This document shows, in pieces, positions 18,570 through 30,127 of a stretch of 64,000 nt of DNA. Within the stretch, counting starts at the first letter, position 1. The number at the start of each line of letters is the position of its first letter. Under the pieces are notes generated by a model. It was given only the letters and a program-made list of their open reading frames with translations, did no database searches and was not told the origin of the DNA. Source of the stretch: Insolitispirillum peregrinum (GTDB taxonomy: Bacteria; Pseudomonadota; Alphaproteobacteria; Rhodospirillales; Rhodospirillaceae); NCBI RefSeq assembly GCF_042665255.1, contig NZ_JBHTCD010000009.1; one strand, given 5' to 3'. The translations under genes and the position numbers were made by a program.

Positions 18570-19597
18570 CACCGGGCCTCCGGTTCAGGAGCGATCGGGG
18601 TATTGCGGCCACAGGCCAGCATCCGGTCTACCGACAGGCGGGCCTTGCAGGCAATGGCCGGGTCAACGGTGATCTGCGGTTCGAGGGTCAGCAGGGAGTC
18701 GCGGATTTTCTCCAGCGTGATCCGTTTCATGTGCGGGCACATGTTACAGGCACGAATGAACTCGGTTTGCGGTGCCGAGGCCATCAGGTTTTCCCCCATC
18801 GAGCATTCGGTCACCAGCAGCACCCGCGCCGGAGACTGGTCGCGGATGAAGTCGATCATCTGCGCCGTCGATCCGGCAAAGTCGGCGGCTTCGACCACCG
18901 GACGCGGGCATTCCGGGTGAGCGATTACCACCAGATCATCGCCAAAGCTGTCGCGGATGTCGGCAATGTCTTCGGGGGTGTACAGCTCGTGGACTTCGCA
19001 GGCTCCGGGGAAGGAAATAATGCCATAGCGGGTCTGGGCGGCGATGTTTTCCGCCAGATAGCGGTCAGGCAACAACAGGCAGCGGTCCACGCCCCACTCG
19101 GCACAGATGCTTTCGACCACCTGCACCGCATTGCCCGAGGTGCAACAGACATCGGCCTCGGCCTTTACCTCGGCGGAGGTGTTGACATAGACCACCACCG
19201 GCAGGCCGGGATGCTCGGCCTTCAGGCGGCGGACATCATCGGCGGTGATCGCCTCGGCCAGCGAGCAGCCCGCTTGCAGGTCGGGCATCAGCACCACCTT
19301 GTCCGGGTTCAGAACCTTGGCGGTTTCGGCCATGAAATGCACCCCGGCCATCACGATCACCGAGGCGGTGGTCTCGACCGCCTTTTGTGCCAGCGCCAGC
19401 GAGTCGCCGGTGATGTCGGCCACGCAGTGGAAGATTTCCGGCCGCATGTAGTTGTGGGCCAGAATCACCGCGTCACGTTCGATCTTCAGGCGGTTGATCT
19501 CGGCCACCAGCGGGGCGAGCTGCGGCCATTCGATGGCGGTAATCAAACCCTCCAGCGCGGCTGGCAGGACGGGAAGCGCGGGTGTTTCAGCGTTCAT
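18569..19597 (-). CDS. nadA: Quinolinate synthase
   Basis: 4Fe-4S enzyme condensing iminoaspartate with dihydroxyacetone phosphate to quinolinate. The 342-aa protein from the ATG at 19597 has the family motifs ILAHNYMRPEI, GDSLALA, MAGVHFMAETAK, DLQAGCSLA, YVNTSAEVKAEADVCCTSGNA, HPECPRPV and ACNMCPHMK; the cysteines in the third, sixth and seventh blocks fit the cluster ligands. The frame is open 99 codons upstream, but those codons read through the repeated operator boxes and are not coding. First gene of nadABC. Confidence 0.97.
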   Translation of the reverse strand: MNAETPALPVLPAALEGLITAIEWPQLAPLVAEINRLKIERDAVILAHNYMRPEIFHCVADITGDSLALAQKAVETTASVIVMAGVHFMAETAKVLNPDKVVLMPDLQAGCSLAEAITADDVRRLKAEHPGLPVVVYVNTSAEVKAEADVCCTSGNAVQVVESICAEWGVDRCLLLPDRYLAENIAAQTRYGIISFPGACEVHELYTPEDIADIRDSFGDDLVVIAHPECPRPVVEAADFAGSTAQMIDFIRDQSPARVLLVTECSMGENLMASAPQTEFIRACNMCPHMKRITLEKIRDSLLTLEPQITVDPAIACKARLSVDRMLACGRNTPIAPEPEAR

Positions 19598-19637
19598 GGT
19601 CGGCTCGTGGGCTGCGGGGTGGAGGGGATAGGGGTGC

Positions 19638-19730
19638 TTATGCTCCCCCTGAGTGCTGTTCTTGTGCTCTGAGGGAGGGTTGTTTTTGTGCTCTGATAGA
19701 GTATTTATCTTATACTCGTATAGAGCATAA
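19638..19730. promoter_or_regulatory. Four 24-bp-spaced operator boxes before nadA
   Basis: Four 21-bp boxes begin at 19638, 19662, 19686 and 19710, exactly 24 bp apart. Each reads TTRTRCTC-N5-GAG on the plus strand; the box at 19710 is nearly a perfect palindrome (TTATACTC-GTATA-GAGCATAA, 7 of 8 symmetric) while the others keep the left half and the GAG. They span 41-133 bp upstream of nadA. NAD regulators of alphaproteobacteria (NadQ or NrtR type) are plausible binders, but the identity is inference. Confidence 0.7.
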
Positions 19731-19745
19731 AAGAGTGAAAGGCAA
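19717..19745 (-). promoter_or_regulatory. Candidate nadA promoter
   Basis: On the minus strand TTGCCT (19745-19740), a 17-bp spacer and TATACG (19722-19717) resemble a sigma-70 promoter. Operator box 19710-19730 covers the -10 and part of the spacer; the other three boxes would lie in the transcribed leader. Confidence 0.45.
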
Positions 19746-19790
19746 GCCCGTTGCCGATCATCAAAGGGAACAAGGGCGTGGAGACGGCTG

Positions 19791-19926
19791 TTTGCGCGAA
19801 CCTCAAGCGTGCCGGAATTTCCCGGGAGGTTCGCGCTGGCGTATCGTGTTGAAAAATAAGGATTATCGTTTTCATATAATATGTATACATGCAATTTTCG
19901 GAAAAAATGCCCGAGGTTCGCGCAAA
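19791..19926. repeat. Inverted repeats in the CRISPR leader/nadA upstream region
   Basis: TTTGCGCGAACCTC at 19791-19804 recurs as its exact complement at 19913-19926, and the 11-bp core GAGGTTCGCGC appears a third time at 19826-19836. The DNA from about 19840 to 19970 is AT-rich, as CRISPR leaders usually are. No ORF here looks coding. Confidence 0.6.
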
Positions 19927-19970
19927 TGCCCTCTTTTCCTGAAGAAAACTAATCTGTTACACTACCCGCT

Positions 19971-20530
19971 GTCGCGCCCTCACGGGGGCGTGGATTGAAA
20001 CCCAGCCATTTTCCGGGGTACTCCCGCTCTCCAGCGGTCGCGCCCTCACGGGGGCGTGGATTGAAACTTTCCGGTCTCGGTGGTACCGAGGTACGTCCGG
20101 CGCGTCGCGCCCTCACGGGGGCGTGGATTGAAACAGCGCACCGCCGCCACTTATACGACGGTGCAGGCCGTCGCGCCCTCACGGGGGCGTGGATTGAAAC
20201 TGACAACTCCGACCAAAGATAGCCAAAAACAGGGACGTCGCGCCCTCACGGGGGCGTGGATTGAAACTAGGATCGACGAGTTTAATGCACGCCTCGCAGA
20301 GGGTCGCGCCCTCACGGGGGCGTGGATTGAAACGGCGGCGAGGTTGGCAAGCGCGGTAATGTCAATGGGTCGCGCCCTCACGGGGGCGTGGATTGAAACA
20401 CCGGCTGGCCAGTTGCCTGTGCCAGATCCTCGAGTCGCGCCCTCACGGGGGCGTGGATTGAAACAATGATGTTGTGTCGAAATTCTCGCAACTCACATAG
20501 TCGCGCCCTCACGGGGGCGTGGCTTGAGCC
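19971..20530 (+). CRISPR. Type I-C-like CRISPR array, 9 repeats, 8 spacers
   Basis: Repeats of 31 bp (starting GTCGCGCCC, ending GTGGATTGAAAC) begin at 19971, 20037, 20104, 20170, 20237, 20303, 20369, 20434 and 20500. Spacers are 34-36 bp. The first eight repeats are identical; the ninth (20500-20530) has a degenerate 3' end (GGCTTGAGCC), which places the leader on the left and transcription rightward. The internal stem and ATTGAAAC tail are typical of subtype I-C. No cas gene is present on either side within the window. Confidence 0.97.
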
Positions 20531-20630
20531 TGCCGCCCGGTGGAATGGTCCCGTTTTTCGTCGATGAGAAAAAAAACGGGGTCCGGGGCCTCAAGGCCCC
20601 GGCGAGGTGTGGAGCAGCGCTCCACGTCCC
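20530..20630 (+). repeat. MITE-like repeat, partial copy 1
   Basis: Core of the dispersed family: a CCGTTTTT / AAAAACGGGG arm, the palindrome GGGGCCTCAAGGCCCC and the terminal palindrome GTGGAGCAGCGCTCCAC. It abuts the degenerate last CRISPR repeat and lies between the array and the meaB stop. Confidence 0.7.
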
Positions 20631-20646
20631 TTCCTTCCCCTCTGGC

Positions 20647-21564
20647 TTAACCCCGCAACCGCCTGGCCACCTCGGCCAGCGCACTGAACGGCGAACTCCC
20701 CGCCGCCAGCGTCAGGGTTCCGGCCCGCTTCAGGCCCTCGCGGCCAAAGCGCTCGCGGACGAATTCGGCCAGCCAGTCCTCGGCCTGCGCCTGCCGGACA
20801 CTCGCCCGCTGGGGGCCGAGATGGGTGGCGTGCTGGTCGATGGTGTCGATCACCTGATCCACCCCTTCGCCGCGTTGGGATGACACCAGCAGCACCGGAA
20901 TCAGCCAGTCGCTTTCTTCCGAGGCCAGCGACAGCGCGCCTTCGACATCGGCGCGGGCGCGGCGGGCTTCGCGGTCCATGTCGGCCTTGGTCACCAGCAC
21001 GATGTGGGGAATCTCGGCGATTCCGGCCTTCATGAATTGCAGACTGTCGCCAGAGCCGGGCTGAACGCAGAACAGCACGGTGTCGGCCACCCGCACCACG
21101 TCGGTTTCCGACTGGCCGACGCCGACCGTTTCAATCAGCACCACGTCATACAGCGCCCGCATCAGCACCATCGCGCCGACGGTCAGTCCGGCCAGACCGC
21201 CCAGCCGGTCGCGGGCGGCCATCGAGCGGACAAAGATGCCGGTATCTTCGGGGTCGGTGGTCAGGCGGGTGCGGTCACCGAGCAAGGCCCCGCCCGAGCG
21301 GCGGGACGACGGGTCAACGGCGATCACCGCCACCCGGCGGTTACGCTGTCGCCACCCGGCAATCAGGGCATTGATCAGGGTAGACTTGCCGACGCCGGGC
21401 GGGCCGGTGATGCCGACCACATGGGCCTGTGGCTCGGCATAGGCGGCAGAGAGGAGTTCAATGGTTTCCGGGGCATCGGGGCGGGCTTCGATCATGGCCA
21501 GCGCCCGTGCCAGCGCTGCTTTGCCGCCGGTACGCAGGGCGGCGAACGAGAGGGAGGCCGTCAT
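20647..21564 (-). CDS. meaB: Methylmalonyl-CoA mutase-associated GTPase MeaB
   Basis: G3E-family P-loop GTPase (MeaB/ArgK) that protects and reloads the adenosylcobalamin enzyme methylmalonyl-CoA mutase. The 305-aa protein has Walker A GPPGVGKS, DPSSRRSGGALLGDR, the switch region ETVGVGQSE and the base-recognition motif TKAD. No mutase gene is in the window, so the partner is encoded elsewhere. Repeat-element copies lie on both sides. Confidence 0.92.
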   Translation of the reverse strand: MTASLSFAALRTGGKAALARALAMIEARPDAPETIELLSAAYAEPQAHVVGITGPPGVGKSTLINALIAGWRQRNRRVAVIAVDPSSRRSGGALLGDRTRLTTDPEDTGIFVRSMAARDRLGGLAGLTVGAMVLMRALYDVVLIETVGVGQSETDVVRVADTVLFCVQPGSGDSLQFMKAGIAEIPHIVLVTKADMDREARRARADVEGALSLASEESDWLIPVLLVSSQRGEGVDQVIDTIDQHATHLGPQRASVRQAQAEDWLAEFVRERFGREGLKRAGTLTLAAGSSPFSALAEVARRLRG

Positions 21565-21674
21565 CAGGGGAAGCTCCAGACAGAAAAAAAAGGACGTAAC
21601 GGATGACCCGCGACGTCCCTTTTCAAATCAGTGAGTGCAGCGAAACAAAGCCTTGCGGCTGTGAGGGCGAGTCA

Positions 21675-21830
21675 TACCACAGGAGACGACAGTCGCTGAA
21701 AGAGAGTGGGCTACCGCCCAACCCCGTTCGGGGGCAAATGCCCCCGAGCCCCCCTTTTTTCCTTGATGATCAAAGGAACGGGGTCTGGGGCCGACTGGCC
21801 CCAGCGAGGTGTGGAGCAGCGCTCCACGTC
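21675..21830 (+). repeat. MITE-like repeat, copy 2
   Basis: Fills most of the meaB-ppdK gap. Reads from a degenerate end (CCACAGGAGACGACAGT) through GTGGGCTACCGCCCA, CGGGGGCAAATGCCCCCG, a TTTTTT stretch, GGGGCCGACTGGCCCC and the shared palindrome GTGGAGCAGCGCTCCAC. It probably also terminates ppdK transcription. Nothing else is seen in this gap. Confidence 0.7.
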
Positions 21831-21862
21831 CTTCTTCCCTGTCCTGCAGGCTCACAGCCGGA

Positions 21863-24541
<2,679 letters not shown>

Positions 24542-24722
24542 TATCGCAGCTCTCCCTGGGGGGCATTTAGAGCGGTTGGACGGGGCCACGGCGGGTTCCG
24601 CGGTCCCTGGGGAACTCCCACCGGCCCCGGTTGGAGGGGGGCAGGGTGGGGAAAGGGGGACAGCGTGACGCCATCCCCCTGAAACCGGTTGCTGGTGCCG
24701 GTTGCTGGTGGTGGTCGCGGGG

Positions 24723-26792
24723 TTAGCCCTCGACCGCCGAGAAGTCGGCCACCTGACCCATCGCCTGCCCGATCCGCGCCAGCAGGCGCAGGCGGTTGGC
24801 ACGGTGGTCGGCAGCGTTGACCGTCACCTGATCAAAGAAGGCATCGAGCGGAGCACGCAGACCGGCAAGGGCGGCGACCGCCCCGGCGTAGTCTTCGGCG
24901 GCCAGCGCCGGGGCGGCAGCGGCCTCGACCTGTTGCAGTGCGGCGAACAGCGCCTGCTCTTCGGCCTGCACCAGCGCCGCCGGGTCAACCGGGCCGTCGT
25001 GCGGGCCATCCTTTTTGTCTTCGATGCGGACGATGTTCATCGCCCGGCGATAGGCGGCCAGCAGGTTGGCGCCATCGTCGCTGCTGACCAGACCACCCAG
25101 AGCGTCCACACGCTTCAGCAGGCGGACCAGATCGTCCTCGGTGCCCAGACCAAAGACGGCGGCGATCAGGTCATGACGCACGCCCTGTTCGCGCAGGAAC
25201 ACCTTCAGGCGGTCGGCAAAGAAGGCCAGCAGGTCGGCAGGCAGGGCAGCAGTGTCGCTGCCTGCGACGGTGGCAACCCCGGCATAGCCGCCCAGCGCCT
25301 GGGCAAAGGCCGCCAGCAGCGGCAGACGCAGCTTGTTTTCCAGCACCAGCCGGATCACCCCCAGCGCCGCACGGCGCAGGGCGAACGGGTCCTTGGAGCC
25401 GGTCGGTTTTTCACCGATGCCCCAGAAACCGACCAGCGTGTCGATCTTGTCGGCCAGCGCCACGGCGACCGAAACCGGTTTGGTCGGGCAGCTATCGTTC
25501 GGCCCCAGCGGCGAATAATGCTCGGCGACGGCATCGGCCACCACCGGCTGTTCGCCATCGTGCAGGGCGTAATAGCGACCCATCACCCCCTGCAGCTCGG
25601 GGAATTCGCCAACCATGCCGGTGGACAGGTCGGCCTTGGCCAGTTGGGCGGCGCGTTCGACCTGCGCCAGATCGGCCCCCGGAATGTGGGCAGCCAGGCT
25701 TTTGGCCAGCGCGGTGACGCGGGTCACCTTGTCAAGGTCGCTGCCCAGACGGGCGTGGAACACCCGCTCGCCCAGCTTGGCAATGCGGCTGTCCAGACGG
25801 GCCTTGCGGTCCTGATCCCAAAAGAATTTGGCATCGGACAGGCGGGCGCGCAGCACGCGCTCGTTACCGGCGACGATCTGGGCGCCGTTGTCGGCGGTCA
25901 GCATGTTCGACACCACCACAAAGCGCGGCGCCAGCGAGCCATCGGCCTTCAGCAGCGAGAAGTACTTCTGGTGGGCGCGCATCGAGGTCGACAGCACTTC
26001 ACCCGGAACGTCCATGAAGGCGTCGTCGATCTTGCCGACCAGAGCGGTCGGCCATTCGACCAGCCCGCAGACTTCGTTCAGCAGGCCGATGTCGTCCTTC
26101 AACTGATAGCCTTCGGCCTTGGCGGCGGCTTCGGCCTGCGCCAGAATCACCGCACGGCGCTCGTTGGCGTCCAGCATCACAAAGGCGGCGCGCAGCTTGG
26201 CCTGATAGTCGGCAAAGTCGCTGACGGTGAAGGCATCGGGGGCGAGGAAGCGATGCCCACGGGTGCTGTTGCCCGCAGTGACGCGGGCAAAGGCCACCGG
26301 CACGATCTCGCCGCCGAACAGGCACAGGATCGAATGCAGCGGGCGCACCCAGCGGGTCGGGTTGTCCGACCAGCGCATCGACTTCGGCCACGGGAACGCC
26401 GCCAGCGCACCCTCGACCACGTCCTTCAGCACGTCGGCGGTCGGGCGGCCCTTGGTTTGCAGGGTGGCAAACAGGAAGGTCCCCTTGGGAGTTTCGCGCT
26501 GTTCGCACTGCTCCAGCGTCAGGCCGACCGAGGCAAGGAAGCCTTCGACCGCCTTGGCCGGGGCGTCAACCTTGGGGCCACGGCGCTCTTCCGATACGTC
26601 GGGGGTGGCGGCCGGCAGGTCGTCGATCACCAGCGTCAGGCGGCGCGGGGTGACGTACGAGCGGGCCGACAGGTGCGGGAAGCCCGCCCTGGCCAGACCG
26701 TCGGCAACCAGCTTGTGCAGGGTTTCGGCGGCGGTGGCCTGCATGCGGGCCGGGATTTCTTCGGAAAACAGTTCTAACAGGAACTCGGCCAT
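24723..26792 (-). CDS. glyS: Glycyl-tRNA synthetase beta subunit
   Basis: Beta subunit of the bacterial tetrameric glycyl-tRNA synthetase, which binds tRNA(Gly). 689 aa, standard length. The N-terminus MAEFLLELFSEEIPARM is highly conserved; HD-like and anticodon-binding regions follow, with the C-terminal MNIVRIEDKK stretch. It starts 4 bp after the glyQ stop. The 181-bp gap to ppdK holds no gene or clear signal. Confidence 0.97.
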   Translation of the reverse strand: MAEFLLELFSEEIPARMQATAAETLHKLVADGLARAGFPHLSARSYVTPRRLTLVIDDLPAATPDVSEERRGPKVDAPAKAVEGFLASVGLTLEQCEQRETPKGTFLFATLQTKGRPTADVLKDVVEGALAAFPWPKSMRWSDNPTRWVRPLHSILCLFGGEIVPVAFARVTAGNSTRGHRFLAPDAFTVSDFADYQAKLRAAFVMLDANERRAVILAQAEAAAKAEGYQLKDDIGLLNEVCGLVEWPTALVGKIDDAFMDVPGEVLSTSMRAHQKYFSLLKADGSLAPRFVVVSNMLTADNGAQIVAGNERVLRARLSDAKFFWDQDRKARLDSRIAKLGERVFHARLGSDLDKVTRVTALAKSLAAHIPGADLAQVERAAQLAKADLSTGMVGEFPELQGVMGRYYALHDGEQPVVADAVAEHYSPLGPNDSCPTKPVSVAVALADKIDTLVGFWGIGEKPTGSKDPFALRRAALGVIRLVLENKLRLPLLAAFAQALGGYAGVATVAGSDTAALPADLLAFFADRLKVFLREQGVRHDLIAAVFGLGTEDDLVRLLKRVDALGGLVSSDDGANLLAAYRRAMNIVRIEDKKDGPHDGPVDPAALVQAEEQALFAALQQVEAAAAPALAAEDYAGAVAALAGLRAPLDAFFDQVTVNAADHRANRLRLLARIGQAMGQVADFSAVEG

Positions 26793-26796
26793 AGTC

Positions 26797-27684
26797 TTAA
26801 CCCTCTGCCTTCAGATGCCCACGCGATTTCAGCCAGCCTTCACAGCAGGCCTTGGCGAGCGCCCGCACCCGACCGATGTAGGCGGCGCGTTCGGTGACCG
26901 AGATCACCCCACGGGCATCCAGCAGGTTGAACCGATGGCTGGCCTTGATGCACTGGTCATAGGCAGGCAGGGCAACCCCGGCCGCCAGCAGGTTCTGGCA
27001 TTCGGCTTCGGCGTCCTTGAACTGCTGGAACAGCATGTCGGTGTTGGCATGTTCAAAGTTGTGCGCCGAATATTCGACTTCGGCCTGATGGAACACGTCG
27101 CCGTATTTCACCCCGTTGCCGTTGAAGTCGAGGTCGTAGACGTTTTCCACGCCCTGAATGTACATCGCCAGTCGTTCCAGACCATAGGTCAGCTCGACCG
27201 CCACCGGATCACACTCGATGCCGCCGACCTGCTGGAAATAGGTGAACTGGGTGACTTCCATGCCGTCGCACCAGACTTCCCAGCCCAGACCCCATGCGCC
27301 CAGCGTCGGACTTTCCCAGTCGTCTTCGACAAAGCGGATGTCGTGGGCCGACGGATCGATGCCCAGCGCCTTCAGGCTTTCCAGATACAGGCCCTGCGCA
27401 TCGGCGGGCGACGGCTTCATGATCACCTGAAACTGGTAGTAATGCTGCAGGCGATTCGGATTCTCGCCATAACGGCCATCGGTCGGGCGGCGGGACGGCT
27501 GGACATAGGCCGCACTCCACGGCTCGGGGCCGAGGGCGCGCAGGGTGGTGGCCGGGTGAAAGGTCCCCGCGCCGACTTCCATGTCGTAGGGCTGCAAAAT
27601 CACACAGCCCTTGTCGGCCCAGAATTGTTGCAGGGTTAAAATGAGCTGCTGAAAGCTGCGCTTGGGCGTACCGGATACGGCCAT
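26797..27684 (-). CDS. glyQ: Glycyl-tRNA synthetase alpha subunit
   Basis: Catalytic class II subunit that activates glycine. The 295-aa protein shows FQQLILTLQQFWADKGCVILQPYDMEVGAGTFHP, RRPTDGRYGENPNRLQ, WEVWCDGMEVTQFTYFQQ and LTYGLERLAMY, which contain the class II motifs. First gene of a probable glyQ-glyS transcription unit. Confidence 0.98.
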   Translation of the reverse strand: MAVSGTPKRSFQQLILTLQQFWADKGCVILQPYDMEVGAGTFHPATTLRALGPEPWSAAYVQPSRRPTDGRYGENPNRLQHYYQFQVIMKPSPADAQGLYLESLKALGIDPSAHDIRFVEDDWESPTLGAWGLGWEVWCDGMEVTQFTYFQQVGGIECDPVAVELTYGLERLAMYIQGVENVYDLDFNGNGVKYGDVFHQAEVEYSAHNFEHANTDMLFQQFKDAEAECQNLLAAGVALPAYDQCIKASHRFNLLDARGVISVTERAAYIGRVRALAKACCEGWLKSRGHLKAEG

Positions 27685-28083
27685 GGGACTCGTCTCGCTG
27701 GAACAAACTGAAAAAAGAAGGTGCCCGAAAGCTATCCGCCCGCCTACCCCGTGGTCAAATGCCTTTTGCGTCTTGCCGCCATCTTATCGCCGGGGTGGGG
27801 GTGTTTTTGGCTTTGGCGGATGCTTACTTGCTCCTTGGGGAGTATCTGTATACCATTGTATGGCGCGCGGTGGGTGTTTTGGTGCAAACAATTGTTCACC
27901 CAGCGTTGTTGTGGTGGTATGGCTGATATGCGTCACTTTTTCGGGGTGTTGTCGTATCCTGTCTTGGCGTAGCGTCTGCGGTGGATTTCGCTCCGGTTGT
28001 AGAACCATGTGCGGGTGTTCCGTTTTATCATGGATGAGCGATCGGTCAGGTCGTAATACCATATTCGGGGAGGGGTTTTCATC
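27685..28083. other. Divergent intergenic region between glyQ and the chemoreceptor gene
   Basis: About 400 bp without a convincing gene. Short open frames here use atypical codons and have no good ribosome site. A candidate glyQ promoter is at 27730-27758; the AGGGG at about 28070 probably serves the downstream ATG. No RNA gene or repeat was recognised. Confidence 0.5.
27730..27758 (-). promoter_or_regulatory. Candidate glyQ promoter
   Basis: On the minus strand TTGACC (27758-27753), a 17-bp spacer and ATAGCT (27735-27730) resemble -35 and -10 boxes; the start would be about 40 bp before the glyQ ATG. Confidence 0.4.
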
Positions 28084-30045
28084 ATGCTGTCGAGCCTGCG
28101 TATTTCCGTCCGGCTTTGGCTTCCTTTGACGATTTTGCTGCTGGCTCTGGTCGGGTTGTCCGCCTTTAGCGCCCGGTTGATCTGGACGCAGATGATCGAA
28201 TCCCGCGAAGACAAGGTCCGGTCGGTGGTCGAAGCCGAGCTGACAGTCCTGAGCAACTTCCATGAAAAGGAAGTCGCTGGGGAACTGACCCGCGAACAGG
28301 CACAGGCACAGGCCCGCAAGGTGTTGCGGGAATCCCGCTATAACGGCAGCGAATACTTCTTTGCCTATGACAGCAAGGGCCTGACCATGGTCCACGGCCT
28401 GACCCCCAACCTCGAAAACACCAACCGTTATGATGTGCAGGACAAGCAGGGGCGCTATCTGATCCGTGAAATCGTTGCGCTGGGGCAGACGGATAGCGGG
28501 GGCTTCACCCGCTACATGACCCCCAAGGTCAAGGACGGCCCGCAAATGGACAAGGTGTCGTTCGTCGCCCCGTTCAAACCGTGGGGCTGGGCTCTGGGTA
28601 GCGGCCTGTATCTGGATGATGTGCAGGATACCTTCATGCGGGTGATGGCCGGGTTTGGCGCCGTCGTCGTCCTGCTGCTGATTGTCTCTGGCACGCTGGC
28701 GGTGGTGGTGGCCCGTTCGATCACCCGCCCGCTGGGACGACTGACGGCCAGCATCAGTCAGATTGCCGAAGGACAAACCCGTCAGCCGACCCCGGATACC
28801 GACCGCAAGGACGAATTGGGGGCGATGGCACGGGCCACCGAAGTCCTGCGGACTACCGTCGATGAAGCGTTCCGTCTGCGGCAGATGGTTGAATTCCAGC
28901 CGGCCAAGGTGATGTTGTGTCACCCGGAAACACTGGAAATCACCTATGCCAACAAGGCCGCCCGTGACCTGCTGGACCAGATGCTGAAATCGCACGGCAT
29001 GTCGTCGGCCGATGCCATTGGCGCGCCGGTGACCAAATTCCACCGCAACAGCAAGATCATCACCGACCTGCTGAAAAACCCTGAAAAGCTGCCGTACAAG
29101 GGCAAGTTCACCATGGCCGGGGTGGTGATCGAAAACTACGTCACGCCGATCTCTGATCGTGATGGAACTTATCTGGGGCCGATGCTGAACTGGGATGACG
29201 TGACCAAATACGTCCGTCTGGCCGATGATTTTGAAAAGAAGGTGCGTGGTGTTGCCGGGCAGGTGTCCGAATCTGCCCGCCACCTGCTGGCCGATGCCGA
29301 AGAAATGCAGCACATCGCCAGTGACGTGAGTGAGCGTTCGGCTGGTGTTGCCTCTGCGGCTGAGGAAATGGGGATCAACGTCCAGACCGTCGCCTCGGCA
29401 ACCGAGGAGCTGTCGGCTTCGCAGGGTGAAATCTCGCGCAGCATCGACAGCACCGCCGAGGGGGCCAACAAGGCCGCGGCCTCGATGGCGACGGCCAGCG
29501 CCACCGTACGGCAGATGGAAAAGGCCGCCGGTCAGATCGGTGAAGTGGTCGAACTGATTACCGCCATTGCCGAACAGACCAACCTGCTGGCACTGAATGC
29601 CACCATCGAAGCCGCCCGTGCCGGGGATGCCGGAAAAGGCTTTGCGGTGGTCGCCAACGAGGTGAAAAACCTCGCCAACCAGACCAGCCGCGCCACCGAT
29701 ACCATCCGCGATACCGTCGGTGACATGCAGACGGCGACCCGGCAGGCGGTCGATGCGATTGCCGATGTGGGTCAAATCGTTGACGACATGAAGCGAATGG
29801 CGGCAATGGCGGCCGATGCTGCCGAGCAGCAAAGTGCGGCCACCAACGAAATCGCCCACAATGTGCAACAGGCTTCGTTGGCCACGCAGGATGTGACCAG
29901 CAACATCACCACCGTTGCCAGCGGGGCCGATACCACCAATTCCCGCACACTGGCCATCCGTGAAGCGGCTGAGGAGCTGTCCGAGGCATCCCATCTGCTG
30001 GAAACCGAGGTGGATAATTTCCTCGGCTATATGCGGAATCACTGA
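28084..30045 (+). CDS. Methyl-accepting chemotaxis protein with Cache and PAS domains
   Basis: Transmembrane chemoreceptor of 653 aa. Two membrane helices (about 10-30 and 195-215) flank a periplasmic single Cache domain (SRYNGSEYFFAYDSKGLTMVH, WGWALGSGLYLDDV). A HAMP linker (RSITRPLGRL), a PAS-like segment (VMLCHPETLEITYANKAARDLL, about 275-380) and a long signalling coiled coil follow, with the CheA/CheW hairpin tip IAEQTNLLALNATIEAARAG. No C-terminal CheR-binding pentapeptide is present. The ligand is unknown. No other chemotaxis gene is in the window. Confidence 0.95.
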   Translation: MLSSLRISVRLWLPLTILLLALVGLSAFSARLIWTQMIESREDKVRSVVEAELTVLSNFHEKEVAGELTREQAQAQARKVLRESRYNGSEYFFAYDSKGLTMVHGLTPNLENTNRYDVQDKQGRYLIREIVALGQTDSGGFTRYMTPKVKDGPQMDKVSFVAPFKPWGWALGSGLYLDDVQDTFMRVMAGFGAVVVLLLIVSGTLAVVVARSITRPLGRLTASISQIAEGQTRQPTPDTDRKDELGAMARATEVLRTTVDEAFRLRQMVEFQPAKVMLCHPETLEITYANKAARDLLDQMLKSHGMSSADAIGAPVTKFHRNSKIITDLLKNPEKLPYKGKFTMAGVVIENYVTPISDRDGTYLGPMLNWDDVTKYVRLADDFEKKVRGVAGQVSESARHLLADAEEMQHIASDVSERSAGVASAAEEMGINVQTVASATEELSASQGEISRSIDSTAEGANKAAASMATASATVRQMEKAAGQIGEVVELITAIAEQTNLLALNATIEAARAGDAGKGFAVVANEVKNLANQTSRATDTIRDTVGDMQTATRQAVDAIADVGQIVDDMKRMAAMAADAAEQQSAATNEIAHNVQQASLATQDVTSNITTVASGADTTNSRTLAIREAAEELSEASHLLETEVDNFLGYMRNH

Positions 30046-30064
30046 TTTTAATGGTGTCTGTGAG

Positions 30065-30103
30065 AAAAGGGGGCGGCTCTGATAAAAGCCGCCCCCTTTT
30101 TTT
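30065..30103 (+). terminator. Terminator after the chemoreceptor gene
   Basis: A 14-bp stem (AAAAGGGGGCGGCT at 30065-30078 and its complement at 30087-30100), an 8-nt loop and seven T ending at 30103. The gene coming from the right ends 25 bp away, so it may serve both. Confidence 0.88.
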
Positions 30104-30127
30104 GGCATGTTCTGACGGGGTGTGTCC

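Noticed and set aside
19598..19894. Longer N-terminus for nadA
   Set aside because: The frame is open, but the added residues repeat (SEHK-type) only because they read through the 24-bp operator boxes.
27662..28129. A cysteine- and tryptophan-rich ORF between glyQ and the chemoreceptor gene
   Set aside because: It overlaps the glyQ start, has no ribosome site and its composition is atypical for a real protein here.
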